A stretch of 64,000 nt of DNA from Desmodesmus armatus (lineage: Eukaryota; Chlorophyta; Chlorophyceae; Sphaeropleales; Scenedesmaceae). Positions 45,000 to 55,726 of this stretch are shown one piece after another; position 1 is the stretch's first letter, and each line of letters begins with the position of its first letter. A program made the position numbers and the translations under genes. The notes below the pieces were generated by a model. It was given only the letters and a program-made list of their open reading frames with translations. It ran no database searches and had not been told where the DNA came from. The stretch covers positions 1 to 64,000 of the forward strand of contig VIIQ02000043.1 in the NCBI GenBank assembly GCA_007449985.2, given 5' to 3'.

Positions 45000-46812
45000 T
45001 GCCAGCAGGCATTGTGAGTCCCATTGCTTGACAGTGGCACGTACAGCCGTCCATGGAAGCGCCTTCACAGCTGCTGCCACAGCAGCTGGCTCTGCAGCAG
45101 CTACTGAGAGGCTTTGCTGCAGTAGTCCACAGCTGTTGGTGAGGGTGTGAGGTGTCGAGCTGCTGCAGGCAATCCTGTGCGGTGCTGACATGGATGTACT
45201 TCACGCCTTGCATGCGGTCCGTCAAGCAGCCTACTTTCCAAGCAGCAGCAGCAGCAACAGCAGCAGCAAGCAGGCGAGGTGGCGAGCTGCTGCAGGCAAT
45301 TCTGTGTATTGCTGACATGTATGTACTTCGTATCATCGCCTTGCATGCTGTTTGTCAAGCAGCCTAGTATCAAATGCAAGAGCAGCAGCAGCAGCAGCAG
45401 CAAGCAGGCCGGCGCACTGCGTGAGACCTGAACATCCAATGCCACTGGGGTGTCAAGGTCTTGCACAAGTGTGTAGCAAGCACAGTTCTGCAGCGCCCAA
45501 GCAGCAGCGTGACAGGAGCCGTATCTAAGGGCACCGCTTCCAAAATGTGACAGTGCAGCATGTTGTTGGTCCCCTGAGGTTTCCTGCACCTGCACGCCAT
45601 GCATGCGGCAATCCGCCACGCCTGCCCTTTTCAAATCCAATATTCTCCCAATATGCAATTACAACTCACACCAAGTGCTGAAAATAGCAAAAACCTACAT
45701 ACCACATGTAGAGGTGGTGTGGCTGCCTGGCAGGACAATCAGGCAGCCATTTTTGGCTGTCATGTCATCCAGCGCCACCCAGAGTGACAGGTAGGGACTA
45801 CGGGTGACACTCCTGCCGCTGCTGCAAGCATACTGGGAGTCACAGTGCCAATCAAACGCTGCTCCCAGCTGGATGTTCGGTGGCTTGATTATGAACTGCT
45901 CTGCGGAAATGTGGCAAGCATGGCCCAAGTGCAAGGCAGCAAGGCAGTAGTGGCATGGGAGGTCATTGACAGACATGTCTTTGATATGCACTGTTCAATT
46001 GGCAGGGACGTGTCGGCAGGTAGGTGAAGAGCAACCCAGCACACTTCAATGTCATAGACTGAAGTGGCACCAGGCCGTCAAGCATGATAGTTGCTGTTGC
46101 TGTGCTGCTGTTGAAGCAATGCATCCACTGTGCTCTCTTGTGCTAGCGCTGGCAACAATGGATGGCCCCTTGAATGCCTCTGCATTTATGGTAGCCAGAA
46201 ACTCACGTTGTAAAAAGCACAAGATGATCTGTCCAGTCGGCAGGAGTACAGCCCCTCCTGCAGGCACTTACCATTGTACAGCAGCACGGTTTGGCAGCCC
46301 AGCACTGCCTGTAGCAGCTGCCCAAGAGCCTTCGACTGCAGCCACGTCGCTACAGCTTGCTGACAGGGCCAGCTTGACCGCTGCTGCCAGTACTGTGCTG
46401 ATCTGCGGCCTGGGTGGGCGGCTCCTAGGCCAGGGAGGACCTGGAATACACAACCCCTGCACACCCAGTCAAGTGCGCCCGCTGTTGGTCCTGACATGAA
46501 ACCCTAAGCCTGTGTGATGTTTGCAAATCTGCATATGTGCACGCAGGGTGGCTCAGCTGGCTGGCACAAGCACAGCCAACACAAGAGCCCAGCTGTATAT
46601 CAGAACCGTTGTGAGCCAGACTGCACTTACATCTGCCGCGCAACGTCTTCTGTGCAGACTCCATCTGCCATAGCAGCGGTCTCTGCCTGCTCTAGTGCTG
46701 CTGCTGCCTCGGCCTGCAGTGCTGTCAGAACGTGCTGATCCTGCAGGCTGATTATGGCAAAGCCGTGCTGCTGCAGGCTGGACAGCACGTCAGCAGTGCT
46801 GGAGCTGTCCAT
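45000..46812 (-). CDS. Phytanoyl-CoA dioxygenase-like 2-oxoglutarate/Fe(II) enzyme
   Basis: The start codon is at 46812-46810. Exons 46812-46631, 46456-46272 and 45900-45703 join in phase. The N-terminus is MDSSSTADVLSSLQQHGFAI, a typical PhyH opening. The core reads TVLLYNEQFIIKPPNIQL, then DWHCDSQY with the His-x-Asp iron ligands. It continues YLSLWVALDDMTAKNGCLIV and PGSH, all diagnostic of the family. Such enzymes hydroxylate acyl-CoAs or other small molecules using 2-oxoglutarate and oxygen. The C-terminal part, with the second iron-binding His and the 2-oxoglutarate Arg, should lie in 45000-45660. A splice-consistent frame there is not clear, and one acceptor choice reads into a stop. 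The gene may be incomplete at its 3' end or have exons I missed. Substrate is unknown. Confidence 0.75.
45135..45367 (-). repeat. Tandem duplicate near the 3' end of the PhyH-like gene
   Basis: About 45155-45235 and 45280-45365 match closely (GAGCTGCTGCAGGCAAT, GCTGACATGTATGTACTTC, CTTGCATGC..GTCAAGCAGCC). CAG-rich stretches lie between them. On the minus strand both read YIHVS followed by CLQQL. It resembles the exon-edge copies in neighbouring genes. Confidence 0.85.
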
Positions 46813-47910
46813 GGTGGGTGGGAAAAGGCTGGGGTGAGGAAGCAGGGTAAATGACAGGTTGCAACAGGCTGCCTCAGTCAATCAAAACAGTTGCACAGAG
46901 CAGTTTAGCTACATTGATCGCACCTTTGTTTTTGAATTCAATGGGGGGCTGTGAGATGACTGTTTTGTAGTCATCCAGTCGCATATTGCATGCCAGCACG
47001 TGTGAGACGATATGATGATGCTGACAACATCTTACGCGGTATTTGGAAACGACCAAAGTTGTGTTGAGGCGTAGTGAGCTCATCCATCCCACCCAGATCA
47101 CCAGTCAGCATCAGCCTAACGCAGGCGCAGGCGTCTGCCCATTGGACGACGACCTACACTATCCAGGGTGAGCTGAATTGATGAACAGTGGACGTCATCC
47201 GTCTCTGAGCTCCCGACTGTGAGCTTTCAACAGATCAGGTGTTGCATGCAAACTGCTCCCACTCTGGGAAGCAGCCACAGCTGTGGTGATGTGTGCCATA
47301 TGTTTGAGTAGCAAATGATGACCACCCCGAGGCAGCACAGCTGCCCTGGGGTGGACGGATACTGCTGACTTGCAGCTATGCATGCGTCAGCTGAGCGGTC
47401 AGTAGCTCTGCTGCTGATTGCCGCGGCGTGTGGTGTTGGCTATCTGATGACCTACATAAAGCCGATCTGATGCTGCTCAAACTATCTTCCTTCGAGGTGT
47501 TGCAGTGCCGCCTCATGGTAGTCATGTGTCCTGCTTGGGACTCACATGTCTAATGCGCCAGGGTTCAACATAGTAGTTGCAATCAGGGTTCGTCCTTACC
47601 CATCGCCCTGTAGTGCCTGCTTGTGACAGGTCGGTATCACTGCAGTGATGGCTCCTCCAGTGGCTGGTGTTTGCTGCTGTTCTTGCAGGCTGAGCAGGGT
47701 AAACACAGCTCGACACAGCCAGTCGCCAGTGGGTGTGGCACGTGCTAGCCGAGGCCATACCCACAAGCAGCAGCTCCTGCAACAGCTGCTGAGTTGTGTG
47801 AGGAGACAGACAGCGGCAGCGGCACCTGCAGTGGTGGCTGCACACTAGGACGGCCTGTTTTGTAGCAGCAGCTGTCTCAGACGCAGCTGCGCAGGTCAAG
47901 CCACAGGCGC
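46813..47910. promoter_or_regulatory. Divergent promoter region, PhyH-like gene / NPL4
   Basis: The flanking genes start outward, so this 1.1-kb stretch should hold both promoters. The minus ORF 47522-47899 is Cys/Ser/Thr-rich with no motif and is not called. No element can be assigned. Confidence 0.4.
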
Positions 47911-50900
47911 ATGATCATCCGGTTGAGGTCAAGGGATGGCCTGGAAAGGATCCAGGTGGGCCTGCATGCCAGCAGCAGTGGCGTTCTAGGCATTGCAGTG
48001 AATCAAAGCAGGCAGCACTACATGTATACAGGTCTCTGGGAAGGGGCTTGGCTTGCTATGGGGGGTGTGCAGGGATTGCTCGTGCATGTCAGCAGCAGTA
48101 ATGGTCGGGGCAACACAGTTGGCAGGACTTCAGACCGCTCACCACATATGCATGCCAACAGCAGTGGGTTGTAGGCAGTGCAGATGGCTTGGAATTCAAA
48201 TGCAGCACATACGACTCATGTAGAGGGTTGTGGATTAGTGCCTGTCACTTTCACAGACCGGTATCTATGACTCCTGCAGCAAGAGCAGCTCCCCCGGCCG
48301 CATTTCCCCCAATTCTCTCACCTTGCCCTCAGATAGACAATGCAGATGACAGATACAGCTCTCCCAACGCCCTGCCTTGTGCCTGCAGATAGATCATCAT
48401 TCTGCAGCTGCTCTAGAACATCTCACGCGGCAGTTGTGACCAAATTTTTTCACGCGCTGCATTCCAGTTGTGGAGAGTACCACCCATGACGGCGTCCACC
48501 CCCTTTGTCCCTCCCTCCCTGGTCTTGGAGCAGATGTATTACATCATCACGTGCGTACCATGACACTGTCCTTGTGCCTGCAGATAGATGACCATGCCAG
48601 TGTTGCAGGACTCAAGTTGGCCATCCAGCAGCAGCTGGGAGTGCCTCTGGAGCAGCAGCGGATCAGCAAAGACCCTGCACTGCTGACAGCAAAGCATGGC
48701 GGCATCAGGTAAGCAGGACTGTGGTGCATAGTTCGGGGTCGAGGAGCTTCAGTGCTAGGTGCTGGCTTCTTTGAACCTTCTTGCCAGCTGCTATCAAGGT
48801 GTACTAAGGCTGGGGATGCAGCTGGGTGGTCTGATGATCAGTCTAGTGCTCAAGATGCTCAGTCTGAGGACAGGCGCAAGGTGCTCAGTGCAACTGCATA
48901 CAGCAGTATGGGTGTAGCTTGCAGCTGCAGCTTCCTTGGTCAAGTGCAGCATGGGGTGCTTTGCAATCCAGCGTCAGTGAGTTCAGCCTAGACGCATTGT
49001 ATCGTAAGAGCAGAGCAGTTCATACTCCAGCTGCAGTACGAACTGCTCTGCTCTCACAATACAAGGGGACATCCAACGTATAACAATTGAGAGGGTTCAA
49101 ATATGCAGGGGATCCGACTCCTACGGTTCACCTGCCCTTGCTGACACCTGGTGTGTATGCACATTCTGGGGGAGTGGGAAACTGAGTTGGATGGTGTGAC
49201 TGCTGATCACAACATGCCTTGTCACTGTTCCTGTGCTGCATGTTGCATGTATGCTGCAGCACGCTACCAGATGACCCCAGTGTGTCCCTGACAGCGCTGG
49301 GTGTGTCCCATGGTGAGCTGCTGTTCATGGCGTATGACATGGAGCGCCAGGTGGAGCCGGTGTACAAGCCTGGACCACTGGACAGCAACAGGCCATTTGG
49401 CAGCAAGGTCACGGTGAGTTTTTTTGGGGGGGGGGGGCGCATGTTTGCAATGATTAGGACGGAATGGATCGGGCGGCCAGACAGCATGCGTCCCTTTGAT
49501 TGCAAAGGCACGCTGAGCGTGGTGGGGTGCTGGGGGCACCGGGTTATGTCCGAGTTGGCATCTGCTTGGCTGTACATCTGGAGTAGGGGGGTGGACATGG
49601 AACACCAGGGGGAGCCGGTGTACAAGCCCAGACCGCTGGACAGCAATCGGCCATTTGGCAGCAAGGTCACGGTGAGTTTGGGGGTGTTGATGATGCTCGT
49701 ATCTGCAGTTTCCATCAATCAATTTCATCATCAAGATGAAATCGAAATGGTAAATTACAGAAAAATACAAATCAATGGATAATAAAACAATAAAATACAT
49801 GGAGGGCCAGGTGGAGCCAGTCTGCAAGGCTGGACCGCTGGACAGCAACCTGCCATTTGGCAGCAAGGTCACGGTGAGTTGTGGGGTGTTTTGTTTGTGG
49901 TACACATATCTGCAGTTTTGTTGGGGCCGGGGGTGGTGGACGGCAGCTGTACAAGCCTGGACCGCTGGACAGCAACAGGCCATTTGGCAGCAAGGTCACG
50001 GTGAGTTGTGGGGTGCTGGAGGCACCGGTTGTGTTGAAGTTTGCATCTGCTTGGCTGGACATGTGGACATGTCTTTTAGTGGCGTGACTCACACCCATTC
50101 ACACCCACCACAGCCTGAGGCCAGAGGGGCTGTGGTGTCATACCACTCATGTTGCCTGATCAACATCTTTGTACCGCCTGAAAATCATATGTCCCTCCTA
50201 CCTCCTACTGCCTGCGCAGGTGGCTGACATCATTGCAAAGCAGCGGCGCATTGAGCGGCAAGACAAACCCACAGTAGATGGTGTTAGCTTTGAGCACAGT
50301 GCAGCAGGTGAGATGCTGTCCTGCTAAGTACTGTGTCTAGACATTTGACGGCTGTCATCCGCGCTGTGACCCATAGGCCTGGGGATGTGCCTGGCATCAC
50401 AACAATGTCAGAGGATGTGGCTTGCGCCAGATTGTGGCTGTGTGTTTGCCATATTTGCAACAGAGACCGTATCGCCCAGTGCTGAGCAGATGTCCTACTG
50501 CGTTGCTTGCTCTTTGCCGTGCTGTGCTGTGCTGTGGTGCAGACTCCTTCCAGGCGTATTGCCAGTCAGCGCTAGCCTTCAGCATCAAGCGTGGTGGCAT
50601 CCTATACGGCACTGGTACGTGGGTAATATCAGTGCAAGGCCTACTTGCACAGCTGTGATGGGGTGACGCGATGCTGTTCTGTTAAATGTCATCTGATGAT
50701 GTGCTGCAGTGTTGGTAAGGGCATGCTGTTCTGCCGTGCCCGTGTATGCTGTTCTCTGATGCATTTATTTGTGGTACTTTGGCTGCTGTGAATCAGTGCT
50801 GTTGCCCTGTACTGCATTGAGTGAGGATTACGCCTAGCTGCTTAGTTGCTTGCATATCAACCTCATGTTTGACTCAAGTTTTGGGGGGAGGTTGTTACAA

Positions 50901-53900
50901 GTAGATACTTCACTGCAAAACGGTACTCTCTAGTTCTGTCAGCACAGCACACCGCAGCTTACAAAGACAAACACAGCTGCCGCTGCTGCTGCTGCTGCTG
51001 CTGCCTTCTGCAGTGGGTGAGGACAACATTGTGCGTGTGGAGTTCATCTATGAGCCAGACCAGCAGGGCAGTGCCAACAGCCTGGAGCTGCAGCGACACA
51101 CACCTCAGGAGGCACAGGTAGGTACCCACCGGTGCTGCAAGGATAGTGCATTGACAGTGTTGCAGTTGTAGTGACAGAGTTTTGGCCTATGTGGGATTTC
51201 TCCTTGCACAACCAGCACACAGGAGTGTTCAGGCATGCTGCAACACATGTCCACCCATGTTATGCGCGTGCACTTGGTGTGCTGTTGGGTATGTGAAAGA
51301 GAGAAATTTGGCATGCACCATGCAGTCGACCAGGAACTGCCAGCGGGCTGCAGCACAGGCATTGAGTAAGGAGGGATGCGGTCAGCAACAGCATCACTTC
51401 TTCAGTAGTAAGCAGTATGGTTTGCAAGTCAGAAGTGCTGACGCTTTGAATGAAGATAAAGCTTCACCTGTATGGTGTGCAGTGCCTTACCGTGACGTGC
51501 TGTGCTGTGCTGTGCTGTGTGCAGGGTGACTTCATTGCCAACGTGTTGGGCCTAAGCAAAGTCGGTTGGATCTTCACACAAGCCAGCAAAGACAAGCCGG
51601 AGGACTACATCATGAGCAGCAGCGAGGTCAGCTAATGATTACGAGCTGTTGAGCTGTCCCTCTGGAAATATCAGAGCAGACAGCACGCCTGGTTATGCCG
51701 GGCTGCATCAGAATTGAGCATGCTGCACGTGAACTGGGCAGGAGTTTTTGAGCCCTCATGTCGGGGTGCCCACCAACACCAAGGCTGCACTTCTGCTACC
51801 TTTGTGGGTCAAACGGGATGGCTATTGTATGCATCTTTGAAATCAGCATTGCGCAACACATTATGTCGTGTTCTCGACCACTAACACACGCTCAAATGCA
51901 CTTGCTGCTGCTGCTGCTGCGGGGTGCTGTTGGGTGCTGCTGCAGATCCAAGCCATGGCAGCCGTGCAGGACGAGTTGGGTCCAAAGTCAGTCACGGTGC
52001 TGGTCACATGGGTCGATGGACAGGTGCACTTTGAGGTAGGTGCGACGGCTGGCAGGTTCAATGGTGCGGTTTGGTGAAGTCGCTCTGGTGGGGTGTTCAA
52101 AAAGTATGTAAAATAAGTTGCATTCTCCAAGGGGTACGCAGCTTGGTTGTTGGAACGTTGCTGTGCCTCGGCTCACACCTGCCAGGCGTGGGACATGCAC
52201 CGTGCGCTTTCTCGTCAAGAGTAGGAGGTGGGCTAGGCTGCAGAGCAGCGCGATACTGTCCTATGAGACGCTATGATAACGGCCATTGCCGCAGTGTTGC
52301 TTGCAAGGGTACTGCCTGTCCTGCAGCTGTCTCACGCAGGGGGCCACGCTGTTCTGTACCATCTGCACGGTCTTTCCCCCCCCCCCCCCCGGGCTCACAA
52401 ACACACATGCATGTCGCGCTACCTGTCTTGCAGGCCTTCCAGTTGTCTGAGCAGGCGGTCACGCTGTACAAGGATGGCTGGTTTTGTCCAGAGACTGAGC
52501 CCTCTGGCGTGAGCAAGATGCAAAACCCCAAGGAGTCGAGCGTGACTGAGCCAATCATCGTTGTCAGTGAGTGCAGCAGGCTTGCCGGCGCCAATAACAG
52601 CGCCAGGTCATAACTGTCCAGTCCTGGTGTTGACATGGTACAAGGATGCACGATGCACACCCCTTGTTGTCGCAATCGTGTGGCAGCTGGCAGCAGATAT
52701 CAGTGGGTGAAGCAAGGCTGAGTACTGCATCCCGCAGTCTGGCACGTCTGTTGTTGCCGTGCTGCATTGTCCATATAGCAGTAGGCAGGGACCACAGCAG
52801 CCGCCACTGCATTACTTTGAAGATTGTGTTTGGTGCCTGTGGTGCTATATTCATGGCTGGTCCGCCCTTGGTGTTGACGATGTGTGCGTGAATGTGCGCT
52901 GTGAATGCTGTTGTTGCAAATGCGTTACTGTAGCTGAGTTTGTGCCTGGTTATGGCGCTGTGCAGACAAGGACACTGACCAGGTTGCTAAGTTTGCTGTG
53001 CATGTATCTGCCGTAGCAGTACCACTGTAGCTGAATATGTGCCTCGTCATGCTGCTTGGTGTGTTGCTGTGCAGACAAGGACACTGACCAGGTTGACAAT
53101 GACTGGTTCCTGTGTCCCATGAAGATCACACACCACCAGGGGGAGCTGGTCACTTCAAGCTTCCCAGTGGAAAACAGACTCACGGGGCAGGTGTGTGTGT
53201 TTTGGGGGGGGGGGGGGGCGAGGCACTGGGGAATGGGAGGCAGTGTGTGTGTGTGGGGGGGGGGGTGCTGCTGCTCTTTGAGCTGGTCAAATGTCGCTTA
53301 CCAGTGAAAAACAGACTCATTGGGCCGGTGGGTGGGTGTGGGTGGAGGGGGGGGGGCACTGGGGCCTGGGGACTTGGGGGGGGGGGGCAGTGTTTGTGTG
53401 TCGACAGATGGAGTACATGTGTGTGTGTGTGAGGGGGGTGCTGCTCGTCGAGCTGGTCACATCAAGCTTCCGAAGTGGAGAACAGAGTCACGGGGCAGGT
53501 GGGTGTGTGACGTTGCATCCAGCCAATACACCTCAGCAGACTGTCACAGTCCAAAGGTGTACCATGTGTGTGTGTGTGGGGGGGGGGGCAAGTAGGGACT
53601 GGGAGGGCAATACGTGAAAGGGGGGGGGGTGCTCTTCAAGCTGGACACATTAAGCTTCCCCTTGAAGAAATACCCACTGGGCAGGTGTGTGTGTGTGTGA
53701 GGGGGGGTGTTGTGGGGCACTGGAGACTGAAAGGGCAGTGTTTGTGTGGTGGGGGAGGGGGTTGCTGCTGCTCTTGGAGCTGGTCACATGTAGCTTGTCT
53801 GTGGAGACTCGCTGGGCAGGTGGGTGGGTGTTGTTTTTGGGGATGGGGGGCTGCACCAGATATTGGGCGGGCGGTGTTTCAAGGGTGAAGGGGTGGGGGG

Positions 53901-54767
53901 CTGCTGCATCTGACCTGGTCACATTCGGCTGCTGGCCATTGGGGTGGTGACTTATCCGGCAGGTGGGTCGGTGTGGCAAGTGGGGTGCTTTTGCACTCCA
54001 ACCAGCCTGCGTGTGATGAATTTGTGATGTTTGCGCAACTGTCTCTATCCAATTGTGTGGCACACTGGACCGCTCTGGGTGACGGTGGGGGTGTCTTTGT
54101 GCTTGCAGCTGGGTGGGCGTGTTTATCAGGTTTGCACAAGATCTCATCTGTAAATCCACAAGAGATCGTAGACACAATCTCTTGTAGATCTACAAGAGAT
54201 CCTGTGCAACCCTGACAAACACGCCCACCCAGCTGCATGCACAAAGACACGCCCGCACCGTCACATCCGTACTTCAGGGTGGCGTTCCCCTGTCAAAGCT
54301 TTGTTTTTCAAGGCTTCAATGACGATTGTCATTGCGGGCTGCTTCTGGAATCTTTCAGCAGACTGGCACATACGGCAATATACTCTGACATAGGGACATG
54401 GCCCTGTGTGTGCACATGACCTGAGAGACTGGCGTACGACAAGTTGAAAGTCTGATGGGGCACTCTTGTGAGCCCTTCGCTTGCCGGCTAGTGCCGAGGT
54501 TCTACATTCCCCTCCCACAATTACTGTACTGTTGCTGTATTGTGTTTTGACTGCCTGCAGACCAACCAGGACTTGCGCCAGCTGCTGTCCAAGAACAGCG
54601 GCAAGCCCTACAGCAGCCGCATTGCAGACCCCCACCTGCTGCTGTGGCTGGCCAGCCAGCACAACATGGACCAACCCGACCTGTTGGCAGTGGTGGAAGC
54701 AGTGAAGGACAAGTCTGAGCTTATGGAGGGCTACAAAGTCATCATCGACTCTATCGCTGGACTATAG
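47911..54767 (+). CDS. NPL4: NPL4, CDC48/p97 ubiquitin-segregase cofactor
   Basis: Eleven exons join in phase to 411 residues, close to the length of land-plant NPL4: 47911-47955, 48584-48708, 49260-49413, 50220-50307, 50543-50614, 51014-51117, 51525-51626, 51946-52035, 52434-52566, 53075-53190, 54561-54767. Residues 1-108 form the UBX-like domain (MIIRLRSRDGLERIQ at the start, HGELLFMAYDMER near its end). Then come VADIIAKQRRIERQDKP and SFQAYCQSALAFSIKRGGIL (MPN-like core). These are followed by NIVRVEFIYEPDQQG, VLGLSKVGWIFTQ and DWFLCPMKITHHQGE. The C-terminal helical region ends GYKVIIDSIAGL. With UFD1 it loads ubiquitinated clients onto CDC48 for proteasome delivery, ER-associated degradation and chromatin extraction. 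The introns after exons 3 and 10, and the sequence after the stop, carry tandem exon-end copies. No zinc-ribbon NZF is seen, as in plant homologues. Confidence 0.93.
48997..49064. repeat. 68-bp foldback hairpin in NPL4 intron 2
   Basis: Two 30-bp arms (48997-49026 and 49035-49064), 27 of 30 complementary, flank an 8-base loop (CCAGCTGC). The stem core AGAGCAGAGCAGTTC pairs without mismatch. It has the size of a small-RNA precursor stem or a tiny foldback element. Confidence 0.9.
49330..50010 (+). repeat. Four copies of the NPL4 exon-3 end and donor
   Basis: The real exon end (about 49337-49413; MERQVEPVYKPGPLDSNRPF, donor ACG|GTGAGT) recurs at about 49596-49673, 49798-49874 and 49945-50000. 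All four keep GGCAGCAAGGTCACGGTGAG. The peptide is preserved apart from a few changes (YKPRPLDSNRPF, CKAGPLDSNLPF, YKPGPLDSNRPF). The second copy starts at ATGGAACACCAG and the third at ATGGAGGGCCAG. Confidence 0.95.
52905..53100 (+). repeat. Acceptor-side duplicate of NPL4 exon 10
   Basis: GTGCAGACAAGGACACTGAC with CAGGTTG occurs at about 52960 and at 53071. It is preceded in both by a related stretch (ACTGTAGCTGA, TGTGCCT). The upstream copy runs into GCTAAG and is not continued; the downstream copy is the real exon 10. Confidence 0.9.
53140..53975 (+). repeat. About six decaying copies of the NPL4 exon-10 end
   Basis: The exon-10 end (GAGCTGGTCACTTCAAGCTT through the donor at 53191) recurs in diverged form near 53278-53332, 53450-53500, 53638-53684, 53778-53820 and 53915-53962. 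Each is followed by GGTGTGTG or GGTGGGTG donors and G-tracts. All sit in the 1.37-kb intron 10. Spacing is about 140 to 190 bp. Confidence 0.85.
54079..54264. mobile_element. 186-bp foldback (MITE-like) element in NPL4 intron 10
   Basis: The outer ends GTGACGGTG..GTGTCTTTGTGC (from 54079) are repeated inverted at the right end (to 54264). The match runs inward through GCAGCTGGGTGGGCGTGTTT and TTGCACA.GATCTC almost to the centre. The arms are about 90 bp with few mismatches. The centre contains a 24-bp perfect palindrome (54177-54200, core GTAGATCTAC). No ORF is present. It could be a miniature inverted-repeat transposable element or a structured intronic RNA. A target-site duplication could not be identified with confidence. 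Confidence 0.85.
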
Positions 54768-55650
54768 GGCCGGCTGATATGTGAGGTGGGTGAGACAAGT
54801 GTGTGAATAGGGTGTGAGGGGGGTGTACGGTAGGGTGAAAAGTGAGGAATATGTGAGGTGGGAGAAGGCTGTGAAGAACAAGTCTGAGCTGATGGAGGGT
54901 TACAAGGTCATCATTGACTCTGTCGCTGGACTGCAGCCAGTCGATGGGTGCAACGTCAAGACATTGGCTTGTGTGAGGTGGGTGTGAGGGGGCGTGTGAG
55001 GGTGTGAGGTGAAAAGTGAGGAAAGGTGTGAGGTGGGAGGAAGCAGTGAAGAACAAGGCTGAGCTGATGGAAGGCTACAAGGTCATCATTGACTCTATTG
55101 CTGGACTGTAGGGCCGGGTGATGTGTGCCAACCCTTGCTTCATACAAGGTGGGTGTACTTGGGTGAGACGAGTGTGTTAGGATGAGGGGTGGGGTATGTG
55201 GTTTGAGGTGGGTCGGGGCCATGAAGGACAAGTCTGAGCTTATGGAGGGCTACACGGTCATTATTGACTCCATTGCTGGACTATAGGGCTGATGTGTGCC
55301 AGCGTCGCATGCATACTTTGTGTGAGGTGGGTGAAAGGAGTGTGTGATGGTGTGAGGGTGGGCGAGTCGTGTGTGGGTGGGTGGGGAGGGAGGTCGTGCA
55401 GGAGAAGTCTGAGTTTATGGAGAGCTACAGGGTCATCATCGACTCCATTCCTAGACTGTAGGGCCGGGTGATTTGTGCCAACGCCGCATCACTGCTTTTC
55501 TGTGAGGTAGGTGAGCGGAGCATTTGAGGTTTTGGGTGAGGCGTGAGGGTGTCAGGTGGGTGGATGTCGTGACAAAGCATCTGAGGTCGTGGAGGGCTAC
55601 AGGGCCACTGACAGTGATGAAAACAACTTTATCGCTGAAATCGATCGCTG
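54690..55650 (+). repeat. Array of NPL4 terminal-exon copies, 175-bp period
   Basis: After the true stop (54765-54767) the last 70 bp of the coding exon recur, ending at 54936, 55111, 55286 and 55461. The periods are 169, 175, 175 and 175 bp. A sixth, badly decayed copy lies near 55572-55650. The copies read as KSELMEGYKVIIDSIAGL with changes. Copy 2 has CAG in place of the stop, while copies 3 to 5 keep TAG. If transcription ends at the TGTAA near 55722, the whole array lies in the 3' UTR. Confidence 0.95.
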
Positions 55651-55721
55651 GCCGCAGGCACTGCATCCACACAGTGCAGCAACCCTGCACTACTTGTGTG
55701 CCTACACTCGGCAGTGCCGAT

Positions 55722-55726
55722 TGTAA
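55722..55726 (+). terminator. Candidate poly(A) signal TGTAA for NPL4
   Basis: TGTAA on the coding strand, about 955 bp after the NPL4 stop and just past the terminal-exon array. I saw no closer TGTAA between the stop and this point, though a variant signal could be used. Confidence 0.4.
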
